From Diadema setosum (taxonomy: Eukaryota; Echinodermata; Echinoidea; Diadematoida; Diadematidae): a stretch of 64,000 nt of DNA. Below the pieces are notes generated by a model, which did no database searches, was not told the origin of the DNA, and was given only the letters and a program-made list of their open reading frames with translations. The position numbers and the translations under genes are program-made. The stretch spans positions 3,630,978 through 3,694,977 of the forward strand of contig CM067070.1 of assembly GCA_033980235.1 (NCBI GenBank). Reading direction: 5' to 3'. Below, piece after piece: positions 22,150-32,327 of this stretch; the first letter of the stretch is position 1, and each line of letters opens with the position of its first letter.

Positions 22150-23160
22150 TACAGACGTCAGATATTGGCCAATACTAACACTTTTACAAGTAGAGTTGTG
22201 CAGTAGGGGCCTACTACAAACGGTAAGTACTAGACTACTGGGGCCTACCGTTACTTAACTTAGGCTGAATCGCCGGTTATTCTGTCTTTACTCAGTTTTC
22301 TATTTTTCTAGATTTGATTCGGCATAGACATTCTATAGGTCTGTAATATGAAGAATCTAGAATCTACAGGTTAAAAGCTAGGTTATAACCATTTAGCCCT
22401 AGAAATACATCTGAAACTTAGCGTTAGATCTAGATCTGTGATCTATACTACTATTACTAGACATTATAGGCTATAGACTTTATAGACTTACCGTTAGTCA
22501 ATAGATAGGCAGGTTAGGCTTTACGTTGTTCTTAGATCTACTATAACATTAGTACTAGGCCTAGATCCCCAATCTAGACAGTCTAGCTCTAGATTTAGCC
22601 CCTAGGTCCTACCTGGTTATTATAGAGTCTAGATCTACTAACTAGAGTCTAGACTAGAAACTAATTTTCATTGATATTACTAGTCTGTTAATGACGCCCC
22701 AAAATAGACGTCTGGATGTTGCATAGACCTAGACAATCGAGTAGAAAGAGTTCTAGTACGTTTTAGGCCTGCGTAGAGAGTAACGGTTAGAACACTACCA
22801 AACCCTAACGTTGCCTAGGCCTACAGTAGGAGTCGACACAAACGAGACCTAGGGTCTACTTTTTTATCTCTAATAAAGCTGTAAATAAACTTTTAGTCAG
22901 GCCTAGCTCCTAGTATTCTTTAGTTTAAATAGAGTTTAGGCCTTCAGCCAAAAGGGTCTAGGCATACTCTTACTTTGGGCATAGAGCAGGAATGATGAGA
23001 TCAGTAGGCCTATCGTATGCAGATCCCTACGTACCGCTCTTCTAGTCTCTAGATGTCTAGTGTATCGTTAGGCCTGAATAGACTACGGTCTAGACGGTCT
23101 ACAATGTAGAACACGCGTACCTGTAGTCTTGATGAACAATATAGCTTAACATCTAGTCTA
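22150..23160. other. CTAG/TAGGCCTA-rich interior of the TIR element
   Basis: Nearly every 15-20 bases there is a CTAG, TAGAC, TCTAGA, AGGCCTA or CCGTTAG word, on both strands and without fixed spacing. The composition resembles 7540-7860 and 8760-9610 in another TIR element, although the ends of the two elements differ. There is no open frame of note. Confidence 0.6.
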
Positions 23161-23489
23161 ATATTATTCTTAATCCAAAATACAATGCTTCATGAGATCG
23201 ACAATAACCCAAGCAGCAGTCAGGCTTTTGATGTAGCGGTACTTCTTGTGCCGCTAAATAATACTGAAACATGAACACAGACTGACAACATTTGGGGAAA
23301 GCAAGTTATTTTCCACATACGAATGAATGGATAAAATGAAATTGAATGTGAATCAATAAAGATGACTTTATACAATACAAATATTTCAAAAAATTGTACT
23401 CGATCTAAAACATTCATTGTTTTGACACTGCATCCGCTGAATAGTAAGGGGGTGGATGGTAAAATCCGATAGACAACCCGCAGAAAATA

Positions 23490-23760
23490 GACCGAGATAC
23501 GTAGTTCTGGCTGATAAACCACGTGTTTATCAGCCAGAACTGCGTATCTCTAGGAGATACGCTGTTCTGGCTGATAAGCACGTGGTTGACGACGAAAAGA
23601 GATACGTAGTTCAGCCTGATGAAACACGTGCTTATCAGGCAGAACTGCGTATCTCCTAGAGATACGCAGTTCTGCCTGAAAAAAACCCCGCATGGCCAAA
23701 GACTTACGCAGTTCTGGCTGATCAACCCGGGCACGTGACCAGAGATATGCGTTTTGCCAG
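23490..23760. repeat. Inverted array of the terminal word with CACGTG spacers
   Basis: Seven copies of GATACGCAGTTCTG or its inverse CAGAACTGCGTATC stand head-to-head and tail-to-tail, separated by CACGTG hexamers (near 23520, 23580, 23625 and 23734) and TATCAGCC/GGCTGATA words. Each neighbouring pair can form a hairpin. The core GCAGTTCTGC against GCAGAACTGC is itself nearly palindromic. Confidence 0.8.
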
Positions 23761-24027
23761 ATTACGATCGCAAAAATTTGGCGACGATTAATCTGGCAGA
23801 ACTGCGTAAGTTTTTTTAAATTGATAATTATTACTACTTAAAAAGGTCAAATTATCATTTTTTTTTTGCTGGAAATAAATTCTTTGGACCAATTATGACC
23901 AAGAAAAGAGGAAAAATGCAACTCATCGTATCCCAGTTTAGAAAGGTGCAACATTGAATCTTTAAACCCGATTTCTGCCGTAATGTGCTAAAGGAGATAC
24001 GCAGTTCTGCCAGATTACGGCCGTTCT

Positions 24028-24547
24028 TTGTTCCCCGTCTAGTCTCTCTTTCTCCTCCTCTCCCTTCTTGTTCTTTGTTTCTTGTTTACGCTGGGTCTGG
24101 TGTGCTTAATTTGACCGTCTGCTTTGTAAACGTGATTGACGGCTAGCCACACTGACGGTCACTGCCATGTCCATTATAAATAGAGCAGGGTTTCTCTTTG
24201 TTAGGCAGATTGGGATAAGATTACTGTGGGATTAGTGTCCGACTTCGGCAGATCACAAGAATGGCAATGTTATACCGTGTACATGTATTGAATGTCACGT
24301 GGAGCAGGCGAGTGTATTATCGCCTTAATAAAGTTATTGTGAACCGGAATCTCGAGTCTTAGTGCAGTCTGTCATGCTTCAACATCCACTCTACAGTCCG
24401 TGAGGCCCGCTACCAACCTCATCTATCACGGAATCTCAAAGGAACAATACATGTCTTCTCACACTTTTCCGACCCAGTACATCACGCTCACAATCTCCTA
24501 ATAACTACGCCACATACGACTTTGTTTCGGAGAGAGACCCCGTGACA
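24028..24547 (+). repeat. 5' LTR, right part
   Basis: Resumes the LTR after the insertion and matches 32668-33174. It contains the promoter and polyadenylation words and ends CCCCGTGACA. The 3' LTR copy lacks about 11 bases here (the CACACTTTTC region near 24458), and a few substitutions distinguish the two, so the insertion is not very young. Confidence 0.92.
24175..24182 (+). promoter_or_regulatory. LTR TATA box
   Basis: TATAAATA sits about 150 bases upstream of AATAAA (24327-24332), the usual order of U3 promoter and R polyadenylation signal. The same pair is in the 3' LTR at 32811 and 32963. Confidence 0.65.
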
Positions 24548-24548
24548 C

Positions 24549-24565
24549 TGGTGGCAGCGGTGGGA
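24549..24565 (+). promoter_or_regulatory. Putative primer-binding site
   Basis: TGGTGGCAGCGGTGGGA begins one base after the 5' LTR, at the standard position and with the TGG expected from a tRNA CCA end. I cannot name the tRNA. Confidence 0.6.
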
Positions 24566-24602
24566 TGCTGTACTTCAACACGTGCCTGACTGCGTAATAA
24601 CA

Positions 24603-25763
24603 ATGGCTCCAAGACGAAAGAAAGCAGAGCTCGAGCAAGAAATACTCCGTCTCGAGCAGGAGTTGAAATACGCGACTCAGCGAGTTCACGACGCCCGGGA
24701 AAGCCAGGAGCAGAGCTCTCGCGATGACGTGCATGCCGATCTTGAGCGTGAGGAATCTGCCGTGCCAACGAAGCCCTCGGTCACCGTTAATCTGCCGCTT
24801 CAAGAAAACTTCAACGGACAAGGACGGCCGTGGGAGAGCTTCATTTCTTCATTTCGGAGTCTAGCTGAGGCTTGCAACTGGAGTGAACAGGACCAACGGT
24901 TTCGCCTCCTTGCATGTCTTCGTGGGATGCAGCTGATTTCGTGTTTCAACAGCTCGGTGACGATGTGGCTAACGACTTCAACAACCTGGTCGATGCTCTC
25001 GAAAATAGATTCGAGAGGAAGGAAATCGCCGTCTGCTTTCCTGTCGCAGCTGGAATCGCGTCGCCTTGGAGCGAGGGAGTCTATTGCGGAGTATGCAGCT
25101 GACGTTCGTCGCCTCGCCACCTTTGGTTATCCTACAGCGGACACCGCGACGCTTGATACAATAGCGACCAGGCGTTTTCTCCGGGGTCTGGGGGACGCAA
25201 ACATGTCCATGGCCATCGGGATGAAGGAGCCCCAAACGCTTCAGGAGGCCCGCGATATTGCTGAGCGTTATCATCACCTACGCGAAGAAGCAGCTCGCAA
25301 TAGTCATCGCAGTGGTGTTCGATCTGTCTCGTCTGCGTCCGACTCGACATCGCTGTCGACGGAACAGCTGGTTACCTTCGAGCGTCGGCTGATGGCGAAC
25401 ATTGATTCCAGAATCGCGACTCTCTCAGAGGAAATTAAGCATCTTCGAGCTGACACAATGGACTCGCGGCCCAGTCAAGGACGTGGTCAACCTCAGGGTC
25501 GACAGCCAACGCCACCACGGTGCTATGAACGTCGCGAAGTCGGGCATATCGCAAGGAATTGCCCTCGTCGTCAGTACTACGAGCGCAGCAACATGGCAAC
25601 CTACCACCCTCCGCACGAATTCGTCCCTGAATGGCAATTGAGTCAGCGTAATGCCGTGCCGAATTGGATGCCGCAACCGTATCAACAGCCGTCATCGTCG
25701 TCGCAGGCGCAGCACCAGCCCCATCCACATCCGCCATCTCACGTGAGTGCGTCGGGAAACTAG
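24603..25763 (+). CDS. Gypsy gag (capsid/nucleocapsid)
   Basis: An open frame of 386 codons; the ATG at 24603 has a good context (AACAATGG). It begins with a charged coiled-coil stretch (ELEQEILRLEQELKY), then a capsid-like region, a Ser-rich hinge, and a basic Gln/Pro-rich end. A zinc knuckle of CX2CX4HX4C type is present at about 25520-25562, but its second cysteine is Arg (CYERREVGHIARNC). Between about 24927 and 25030 the protein sequence looks unlike gag while another frame there is gag-like, so two opposite one-base changes have scrambled about 34 residues without closing the frame. Pol follows in the -1 frame with about 100 bases of overlap. Confidence 0.85.
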   Translation: MAPRRKKAELEQEILRLEQELKYATQRVHDARESQEQSSRDDVHADLEREESAVPTKPSVTVNLPLQENFNGQGRPWESFISSFRSLAEACNWSEQDQRFRLLACLRGMQLISCFNSSVTMWLTTSTTWSMLSKIDSRGRKSPSAFLSQLESRRLGARESIAEYAADVRRLATFGYPTADTATLDTIATRRFLRGLGDANMSMAIGMKEPQTLQEARDIAERYHHLREEAARNSHRSGVRSVSSASDSTSLSTEQLVTFERRLMANIDSRIATLSEEIKHLRADTMDSRPSQGRGQPQGRQPTPPRCYERREVGHIARNCPRRQYYERSNMATYHPPHEFVPEWQLSQRNAVPNWMPQPYQQPSSSSQAQHQPHPHPPSHVSASGN

Positions 25764-26113
25764 CAGCGGGCGGGTTAGTCGACCAGAGCCCTGTCCGTGA
25801 TCGTGAAGCTACACCGAGGATTATTCGAGTCAACGAGTATGCTGGAATTACTGCCTATGTTAATGCGAAAGTAAGCGGTGCTGCTTGTAAACTACTGGTC
25901 GATTCGGGAGCGGCGGTGACGATTATTTCTAAGGATCTATACGAACAAATGCCTGCCAAACTCCATCCCGAACTAAGCGTTCCGTCTCAAAACATTCAAC
26001 TCGAAGCAGCGGATAAAGGACTTCTAACTGTGCATGGAGTTATACATGTAACTATTGTTATTGGAGACGACACTTTCAACATGGCATGCTTATGTAGCAG
26101 ATGTGAGCGATAG
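25664..26113 (+). pseudogene. Gypsy pol: aspartic protease segment
   Basis: The frame is -1 relative to gag and overlaps its end, as expected for expression by ribosomal frameshifting. It reads CKLLVDSGAAVTIIS, the active-site DSGA of a retroviral-type protease, at about 25888-25930. The matching C-terminal part (GLLGFDFL) is found in another frame from about 26090, so a frameshift near 26085-26105 breaks the protein. Confidence 0.8.
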
Positions 26114-27470
26114 TGGCCTACTTGGTTTCGACTTCTTGCATCATTTCAACTGTACTTTTGAAGCGAGACGTGGACTTTGCATAAACAATCGTCTTCATCC
26201 AGTTGAGTTCACAAACGCTTTTGTACAGAGTGCTGTTTACGTTAAGACTGAAGTCGTCGTTCCTCCTCGCTCTGACTTCATTGTTCCAGGAAAAGTTGAT
26301 GGGGAACTTATCTGTGATTTTATGCCATTCGCTATCATCGAGCCTCCTTCACACGAGACGGCTGATCTTCATGTTGCCTCTTGTCTCGTGGATACAACAT
26401 GAAGGGACGCAGACTTTCCCGTGCGTGTAGTGAATGTGTCTCAGGAGGAAATCACTTTGCATGCAGGCACGCGAATAGCGACTTTGAACATTGTTGACGA
26501 ATTATGTGAACCTGCAGAAAGGAGTGACACATGTGTTCGTCAAACTGTGAAAGTAGATAGAGTAACGTGCACTTCACACTCATCAAATGACACAGATAAC
26601 ACTTGGTCGCCGGATTTGAATCACTTGTATGAGCGTTCTTGTGCTGCCCTAGACTCTGATGAAAAAGAGCAATTGTTTTCTTTGTTGGAGAGGCATAAAT
26701 CTACCTTCGCCAGCTCGCCTACTGACCTCGGCAGGACATCAATTGTTAAGCATACGATTGATACGGGAGATGCAATGCCCATAAAGCAACGCCCTCGTCG
26801 CCCTCCCCGTACCTTCATCGACGAGGAGGAGAAAATTGTCGAAAACCAGCTAAAAGGAGGCATTATCAGAGAATCTACGAGCCCGTGGTCGAGCCCACTT
26901 GTCTATGTCAAGAAGCGTGACGGTTCGGCAAGGCCATGCGTGGACTATCGGAAACTTAATAATGTGACTAAAAAGGACGCATATCCTCTGCCTCGGATAG
27001 AGGACTGCCTCGATTGTTTGGGTGGTGCTAAGCTGTTCTCGACACTAGATCTCCAATCAGGATATTGGCAGATAGACATTAAGGAGGAGGACCGGGCAAA
27101 GACTGCATATAGCACACAAGGCGGGCATTATGAGTACGTAACAATGCATTTCGGGTTATGCAATGCCCCGAGTACATTCGAGCGTGCAATGGAGCTGATC
27201 ATGAAGGGGTTACAGTGGCGAACATTGATTCTCTACCTGGACGATATTATTGTGATGAGTTCATCATTCGAGCAACACATCATGCACATCGAACGCCTGG
27301 ATGAGGTGTTTAGTCGACTTGGACAGGCAGGTCTCAAACTCAAGCCGAGTAAATGTCACCTGTTCAAATCTGAGGTCGCATATCTAGGACATGTGGTGAG
27401 CGCTTCTGGTATCAATCCCGATCCCGAGAAAGTTGAAAGAGTGCGTAGAGGCCCACTCCGACGTCAGTGA
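26106..27470 (+). pseudogene. Gypsy pol: protease end and reverse transcriptase
   Basis: Continues protease (GLLGFDFLHHFNC), passes an in-frame TGA at 26400-26402 and enters RT. Visible motifs are KRDGSARPCVDYRKLN, FSTLDLQSGYWQI (motif A), FGLCNAPSTF (motif B), the catalytic YLDD (about 27235-27246) and the conserved GLKLKPSKCHLF and YLGHVVS. The frame closes at 27470 just after the palm-connection region; RNase H continues in the next frame, so a base is missing near 27440-27460. Confidence 0.9.
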
Positions 27471-28999
27471 GCGAAGTACTTTCATTTCTCGGTTTGTGTT
27501 CGTACTACCGTCGTTTCATGCGAGGGTTTTCGACCATCGCTGCGCCTCTCAACAAGCTGTTAGAGAAGTCAACGAACTTTGCATGGAACAAACAATGTCA
27601 GCAGGCCTTTGAAGAGCTGAAACGCGTTCTCGTTAGCGACCAAGTCATGGCGTACCCCGACGACCACGGACTGTTTATTCTTGATACTGACGATTCTTCA
27701 ACTGGCATTGGTGCAGTATTGTCTCCGGTCCAATGGGATGATATCGCACAGTGGGAGGTGGAGCTCCCTATCGCCTTCGCCAGCCGATCCCTGACCCGTG
27801 CTCAACGTCGGTACTGTACCACGAGACGAGAGTTGCTTGCCGTCGTCGCATCTGTACGCCAGTTCCGTCACTTTCTACTGGGACGTCAATTTCTGATACG
27901 GACTGATCATTCTTCGCTGAGATGGATCATGGCTTTCCGTGAACCGACTGATCAAATGGCTCGCTGGATTGAAATCATGTCTCAATTCGACTTCCGAATC
28001 GAGCATCGAAAGGGAGCTCGGCATAGCAACGCGGACGCTATGTCACGATTGCCGTGTGCTCCAGACTCGTGTACCTGCTATGATAAGAACACTTTCTTGG
28101 ACGAATTACCTTGTGGTGGATGCTCGACATGTCGGAAGCGACATCGCGAGTGGTCTACGTTTCTCGACGAAGACGACGTCGTTCCCTTGACTGTGAAAAC
28201 TGTACGACCACCACGTGACTCGAAGGAACAACAACCAAGCTGTTCCACTGAAGCCGGCGGTTGTGTGAATAATTCGGACACTAACAATTATGGACTTGTA
28301 TCTGGTCTTGTGACATTTACGGTGATCATTGCCCTACTCGTTATGGTCTTCGTTTGCGGACAGTTGCAGTTGGATTTATTGATCACAATGTTTGATGTAA
28401 TTGGAGTTTTCCCGAGCGTAGTTATCGGAATCTACTGTGTGTATTGTGTTGTGAGAACATTGCGCTGGGAAAAGTGGACGTTTCCCGTACGAGTTTTTCG
28501 TGTGAAGTCGATATTGCGGAATAAATTACGACATCGCGATCGCGCGGCTGACGTTGGTGAAGACAACAACCTGTCCTGTGCCTCAGACAAAGGTACCTCC
28601 GCTGGAAATTCTTCCGGGCAGCAGGGTGTCTTATTTAGCAACTTCAGCCGAGAGGAAATCATCAAACTGCATCGCAACGACCCCGACATCGGGCCCATCA
28701 TGAGGTGGATGTCAGACTCAGACCAGCAACCTAATCGCGAACTAGTGCACAATAAAAGTCCCGCTACGCGTAACCTGTGGTTATCGTGGTCGAAACTGCA
28801 AATGGTTGACGGACTTTTGTACAAACGACATGACACTAACAATAGGCTAACGACCACGCTTCAATTGGTAGTCCCCCTCAAGCTTCGTGATTACGTTCTA
28901 CATTTGAATCATGCCACAAAGCTTTCGGGACATTTCGGGATCAAAAAGACGGTAAGCAGATTGCAAAGAAGTTTCTACTGGTATGATATGAAGAGTTAG
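27467..28999 (+). pseudogene. Gypsy pol: RNase H, membrane-spanning insertion, integrase finger
   Basis: Starts at the end of the connection (SFLGLCSYYRRF). RNase H follows (ILDTDDSSTGIGAVLS, RRELLAVV, IRTDHSSLRWI, ending SNADAMSRLP near 28050). Then comes a Cys-rich stretch (CTCYD, LPCGGCSTCRKRH). An unusual hydrophobic region follows at about 28290-28458, predicted by eye as two membrane segments (VTFTVIIALLVMVFVC and VVIGIYCVYCVV), with a basic tail (RNKLRHRDR). The integrase N-terminal histidines (HLNHATKLSGHFG) are at about 28899-28937. An in-frame TAG at 28997-28999 separates them from the finger's cysteines. Confidence 0.88.
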
Positions 29000-29005
29000 G
29001 TTCGC

Positions 29006-30124
29006 TTGTTCATAGCCAATTGTGTGACGTGTGGAGCTCGTAAGAAGCCATCTTCGAGACCAAAAGCACCGCTCGGAGAATACACTGTTGGCGCCCCAAT
29101 GGATCTGGTTGCCATGGACATAATGGGACCGTTTCCGCTTAGTGACAGAGGTAACCGCTACGTGCTGGTCATCGGTGATCTATTCTCGAAATGGATCGAG
29201 GCTTTCGCTATCCCTGACCAGTCTGCCAAAACAGTCGCTGACGTATTCGTTCACGAATTCATTGCCCGCTTCGGAGCCCCCCTTGAAATTCACTCTGATC
29301 AGGGGAAGAACTTTGAATCAAATTTGTTTCGACGTGTATGTAGTCTGCTCGAAATAACGAAAACTAGAACTACCCCTTATCATCCCGCGTCTAATGGAAT
29401 GATTGAGCGATTTAACCAGACATTAGTGAACATGATAGCATCGTTCGTGGACAAACAGCAGCTTAAGTGGGACGAGCATTTGTCATTGTTAACAGCAGCC
29501 TATCGCAGCTCAGAGCATGAAAGTACGGATTTTTCGCCTAATTTCATCATGCTAGGAAGCGAAGTTCGCACCCCTCTCGAATTGGCTCTTGGAGTGGACC
29601 GACCAGATTCAGCTGTAAGTGACCCCGATGACTATGCCTCTACTCTCGCCAGCACGATGTCGGAAGCTCATCAGCTAGCTCGTGAACATTTAGCGACAGC
29701 GACTTCCAGGCAGAAACGGGACCATGCTGCTAAGCTGTCTGTGAACAACTACGAAGTTGGGGACTTAGTCTATTATCTAGACTCTACTAAGAGAAAGGGA
29801 CTATCGCCAAAGCTGAAAGCTGCGAATTGGGTAGGCCCCTGTGTCATCACAAGCAAATTCAGTGAATTGATCTTCGAGATCGTGGCTGCCCAGATAAGGA
29901 AACCCCAAGTGCTTCACCATGACCGTCTAAAGCCTTACACCAGTGAACATATCCCCGACTGGGCTCGAAAGTTGTCGAATAAGATTAAAACTGACTTAGC
30001 GTTTCGAGAAAAGAAGCAGGCTGCGACGCAGACTAGGTCGCAAGACTTAATACTTCCACGACGGTCTTTGAGGACACCTCAACATGCGGGGCGGTTTAAC
30101 TATTCAACCCTCGGCGGTGTTTAA
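29006..30124 (+). pseudogene. Gypsy pol: integrase
   Basis: Same frame as the preceding segment, beyond the in-frame TAG. It has the finger's CVTC, the catalytic triad (Asp in VAMDIMGPFP, Asp in HSDQGKNFES, Glu in NGMIERFN) and the C-terminal GPY/F-like region (WVGPCVITSKF, LHHDRLKPY). The catalytic core itself is uninterrupted. No chromodomain is seen. Pol ends at TAA 30122-30124. Confidence 0.9.
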
Positions 30125-30160
30125 TTAATCCGCCACCCTTTTTTTTTTTCTCCGCTTGGG

Positions 30161-30167
30161 TATAAAA
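30161..30167 (+). promoter_or_regulatory. TATA box between pol and the third ORF
   Basis: TATAAAA lies 37 bases after the pol stop, in GGGTATAAAAGCCTG, and about 160 bases before an ATG in strong context (CGCCATGG). A separate transcript for the downstream frame would start near 30190. This is inference from position and sequence only. Confidence 0.45.
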
Positions 30168-30320
30168 GCCTGATCTGGACTTTCCGTGACACTTATTTTG
30201 CTTCTGAATTATACCTGGTCATACGTTTTATATCGAACATCGCGGATCGAGCTATTGTTTCCTGCCAATTTTCTTTCTAGTTCTTTACTCTGTTATTCTT
30301 CAGCAACTCATCTTCTCGCC

Positions 30321-30795
30321 ATGGATCCCCTGTCCCTTCCATCCCCGGAGACGCCGATTTTGGATGAGAGTAATAATTTCGATCCCGTTTCCGACGAGGA
30401 AAATGTATCTGCTGACGCAGTGGCGTCCAGAACGGAAGCTGGTGCTGGTAGCTCGCTATTCAGGCCGACCCCCTCCCGGCACGGCCCGTGGCGCGGACGA
30501 CCTTGGGTCAACAATCTTCAGTAAACTCTGTTCTCCACACGTTGGCTTCCATGGAGAATTTGCTGCTCTAAGAACGGAAGTAGCTGACCTGCGGTGCAAA
30601 GTGGAGGGCATGACCACGGTCGTATCTCATCTAGACGCGAACAGCCTCGTCTATGCCTCTAACCAACAACTGTACTTTACTAAAGGTGTTAACTACTTGT
30701 CGGACATGATTAATGCGAGGAACTCTCGGCTGAGGGCTGCTACCGAAATCCTAAATGATCTGGTCGGTGGGTCAGGCGCTGGAATTCAGGATTGA
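30321..30795 (+). pseudogene. Third Gypsy ORF, unknown protein, frameshifted
   Basis: From ATG 30321 the frame reads an acidic, Pro/Ser-rich start (MDPLSLPSPETPILDES) to about residue 60, then closes at 30524. An overlapping frame open to 30795 carries on with a helical stretch (EFAALRTEVADLRCKVEG) and ends SGAGIQD, so one frameshift at about 30470-30520 divides a protein of roughly 157 residues. It stands where some Gypsy elements carry env, but has no signal peptide or membrane segment from this ATG. I do not recognise the family. Initiating upstream at a GTG (30186) would add a hydrophobic stretch, but that start is unlikely. Confidence 0.5.
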
Positions 30796-32310
30796 ACTGG
30801 AACTAAGACTGTGGTGCCCTGAAACAAGGATTGTGAAGTATGACTTTTGCTTATTGTGATATCATACAAGTGTGTATCTCCAGGGCTGTGTATATATTTT
30901 TTTCTATGCTTTTAACCGTGCGTTTGTTTCGTTGATGTTCATCTGACATGCTTGATACTGTGGGTTTTTTTTTTTCTGTGCTTTTAATCGAGCGTTGTGA
31001 ATTACACGGTACTTTCATTCACATCATTTACAACACCTTGTATCAGTGTTTTCTCTACCTCATACTGTTGACACGAGTTATGTTAAAATTATATTTTCTA
31101 AGTTTCTTTGTTTTTTATACATGCGTGTATGTTTCACGTCTTTCGACTTCTCTTTCCCATCATGAAATACTTTCTTTCGGTTTAGAGGTTTGTTTTAATT
31201 ATGGGTTGCGTCGTGTCAAGCAGTATATAAGAGTGACGGAAATACAGTGTATAATGCTACATGCCGTTTTTTTTTTTAATCTAAATAGTCGGCAGTCCGT
31301 GTTTGATAACTGTTTTACTTGCTGTTAAAATTCATGCTCTTATATTTGGTCGTATAAAGTTTCATTCCGTATTTTGTTGCAAATGTACCACATACTATGT
31401 CTGGCATTGAATATTACCGATTTACGTTGTCACGGATTTAAAGCAACTGCTCGCTGTTTATTATGTACAAGGTATAAGCGGCTGCTTGTATTGTTGTTGC
31501 AAAGCTTTTTCTTGTGCGGCCCTGGCTTTTCTCACTCCTTCTCACTCTGTTTTTAATCTTCTTGTATAACACTCTTCTTCTTTCCTCCTGCTCGCTCTCC
31601 TATTCTTTCGCTAATCCCTCTCCCTCTCTTTCGCCAGGTGTCTCTTTATTTGCCCAGATTATCTCAGCTCTGTTGCAATAACAATGTGTACATAGATCGT
31701 CAAGTTCATTGCCCTTGATTTTGTCGCGATCGATGGACCGCGTGATTTAAGTGCCATATGGCAGTTCTGTTTCACTTTGTTTAATATGCCAGTTCTTTTA
31801 CTAATGAAATGTTTTAAGCTGTAACTGTACAGTTACATGTTTTTATATAAACACCCTTTTGTGCTTCTTACTGAGGTCGATCTTGCCACCATGATCTTGC
31901 CGAGTTTGGTCTTGCCCTTTTATAATATGTATGCTTTTTATAGTTGTTTTACGAAGAGTTTTTATAAAGACTGTATCTGCGGATCATGTATGATTAATAA
32001 CATTGTTTTAGAGAGATTTGTACTGAGAGTAATGCGTTCCTTTTTTTCTTTTCAGTCTTTCTGTCTTTAACATCTTCTTTCGCCCTTTCTCTCATTCTCT
32101 ATCTTCCATTCTTTCTTTCCTTCTCTGCCTTCCGTCTTATTATACGCATTTTGTGAACTTATACGGTACATAATTATGTTCATTGATACTTCATGTGTTT
32201 AAGTTGATCTCGATGATGTGTTTTGCCCGCTCTAGCTCGTTTTATACAAGTGTATATTTTATTTATATTTTTTCACCTCTCTGTTCCTCATCGCTGAGGG
32301 CAGCGATCTT
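30796..32310 (+). other. Long non-coding 3' part of the Gypsy element
   Basis: About 1.5 kb, T-rich on the element's coding strand, with CT-rich stretches near 31560-31640 and 32070-32130. No frame resembles a protein family. It may be untranslated sequence or the ruin of a lost gene. Confidence 0.55.
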
Positions 32311-32327
32311 CCGTGGAAGGGGGATAG
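32311..32327 (+). promoter_or_regulatory. Polypurine tract
   Basis: CGTGGAAGGGGGATAG lies immediately before the 3' LTR; the GGAAGGGGGA run is the expected plus-strand primer. Confidence 0.7.

Larger units (their letters stand above)
21282..24023. mobile_element. 2.74-kb TIR element inserted in the 5' LTR
   Basis: Comparison with the intact 3' LTR defines the insertion exactly. It is bounded by the target duplication TTCT and by inverted ends CGGCCGTAATCT-GCAGAACT and AGTTCTGCCAGATTACGGCCG. The terminal word recurs about a dozen times inside in both orientations (near 21460, 21510, 23500-23720, 23788, 24000). No transposase is visible. The middle (22300-23160) is CTAG-rich non-coding sequence. 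A 4-bp target duplication fits several cut-and-paste superfamilies; I cannot assign one. Confidence 0.85.
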
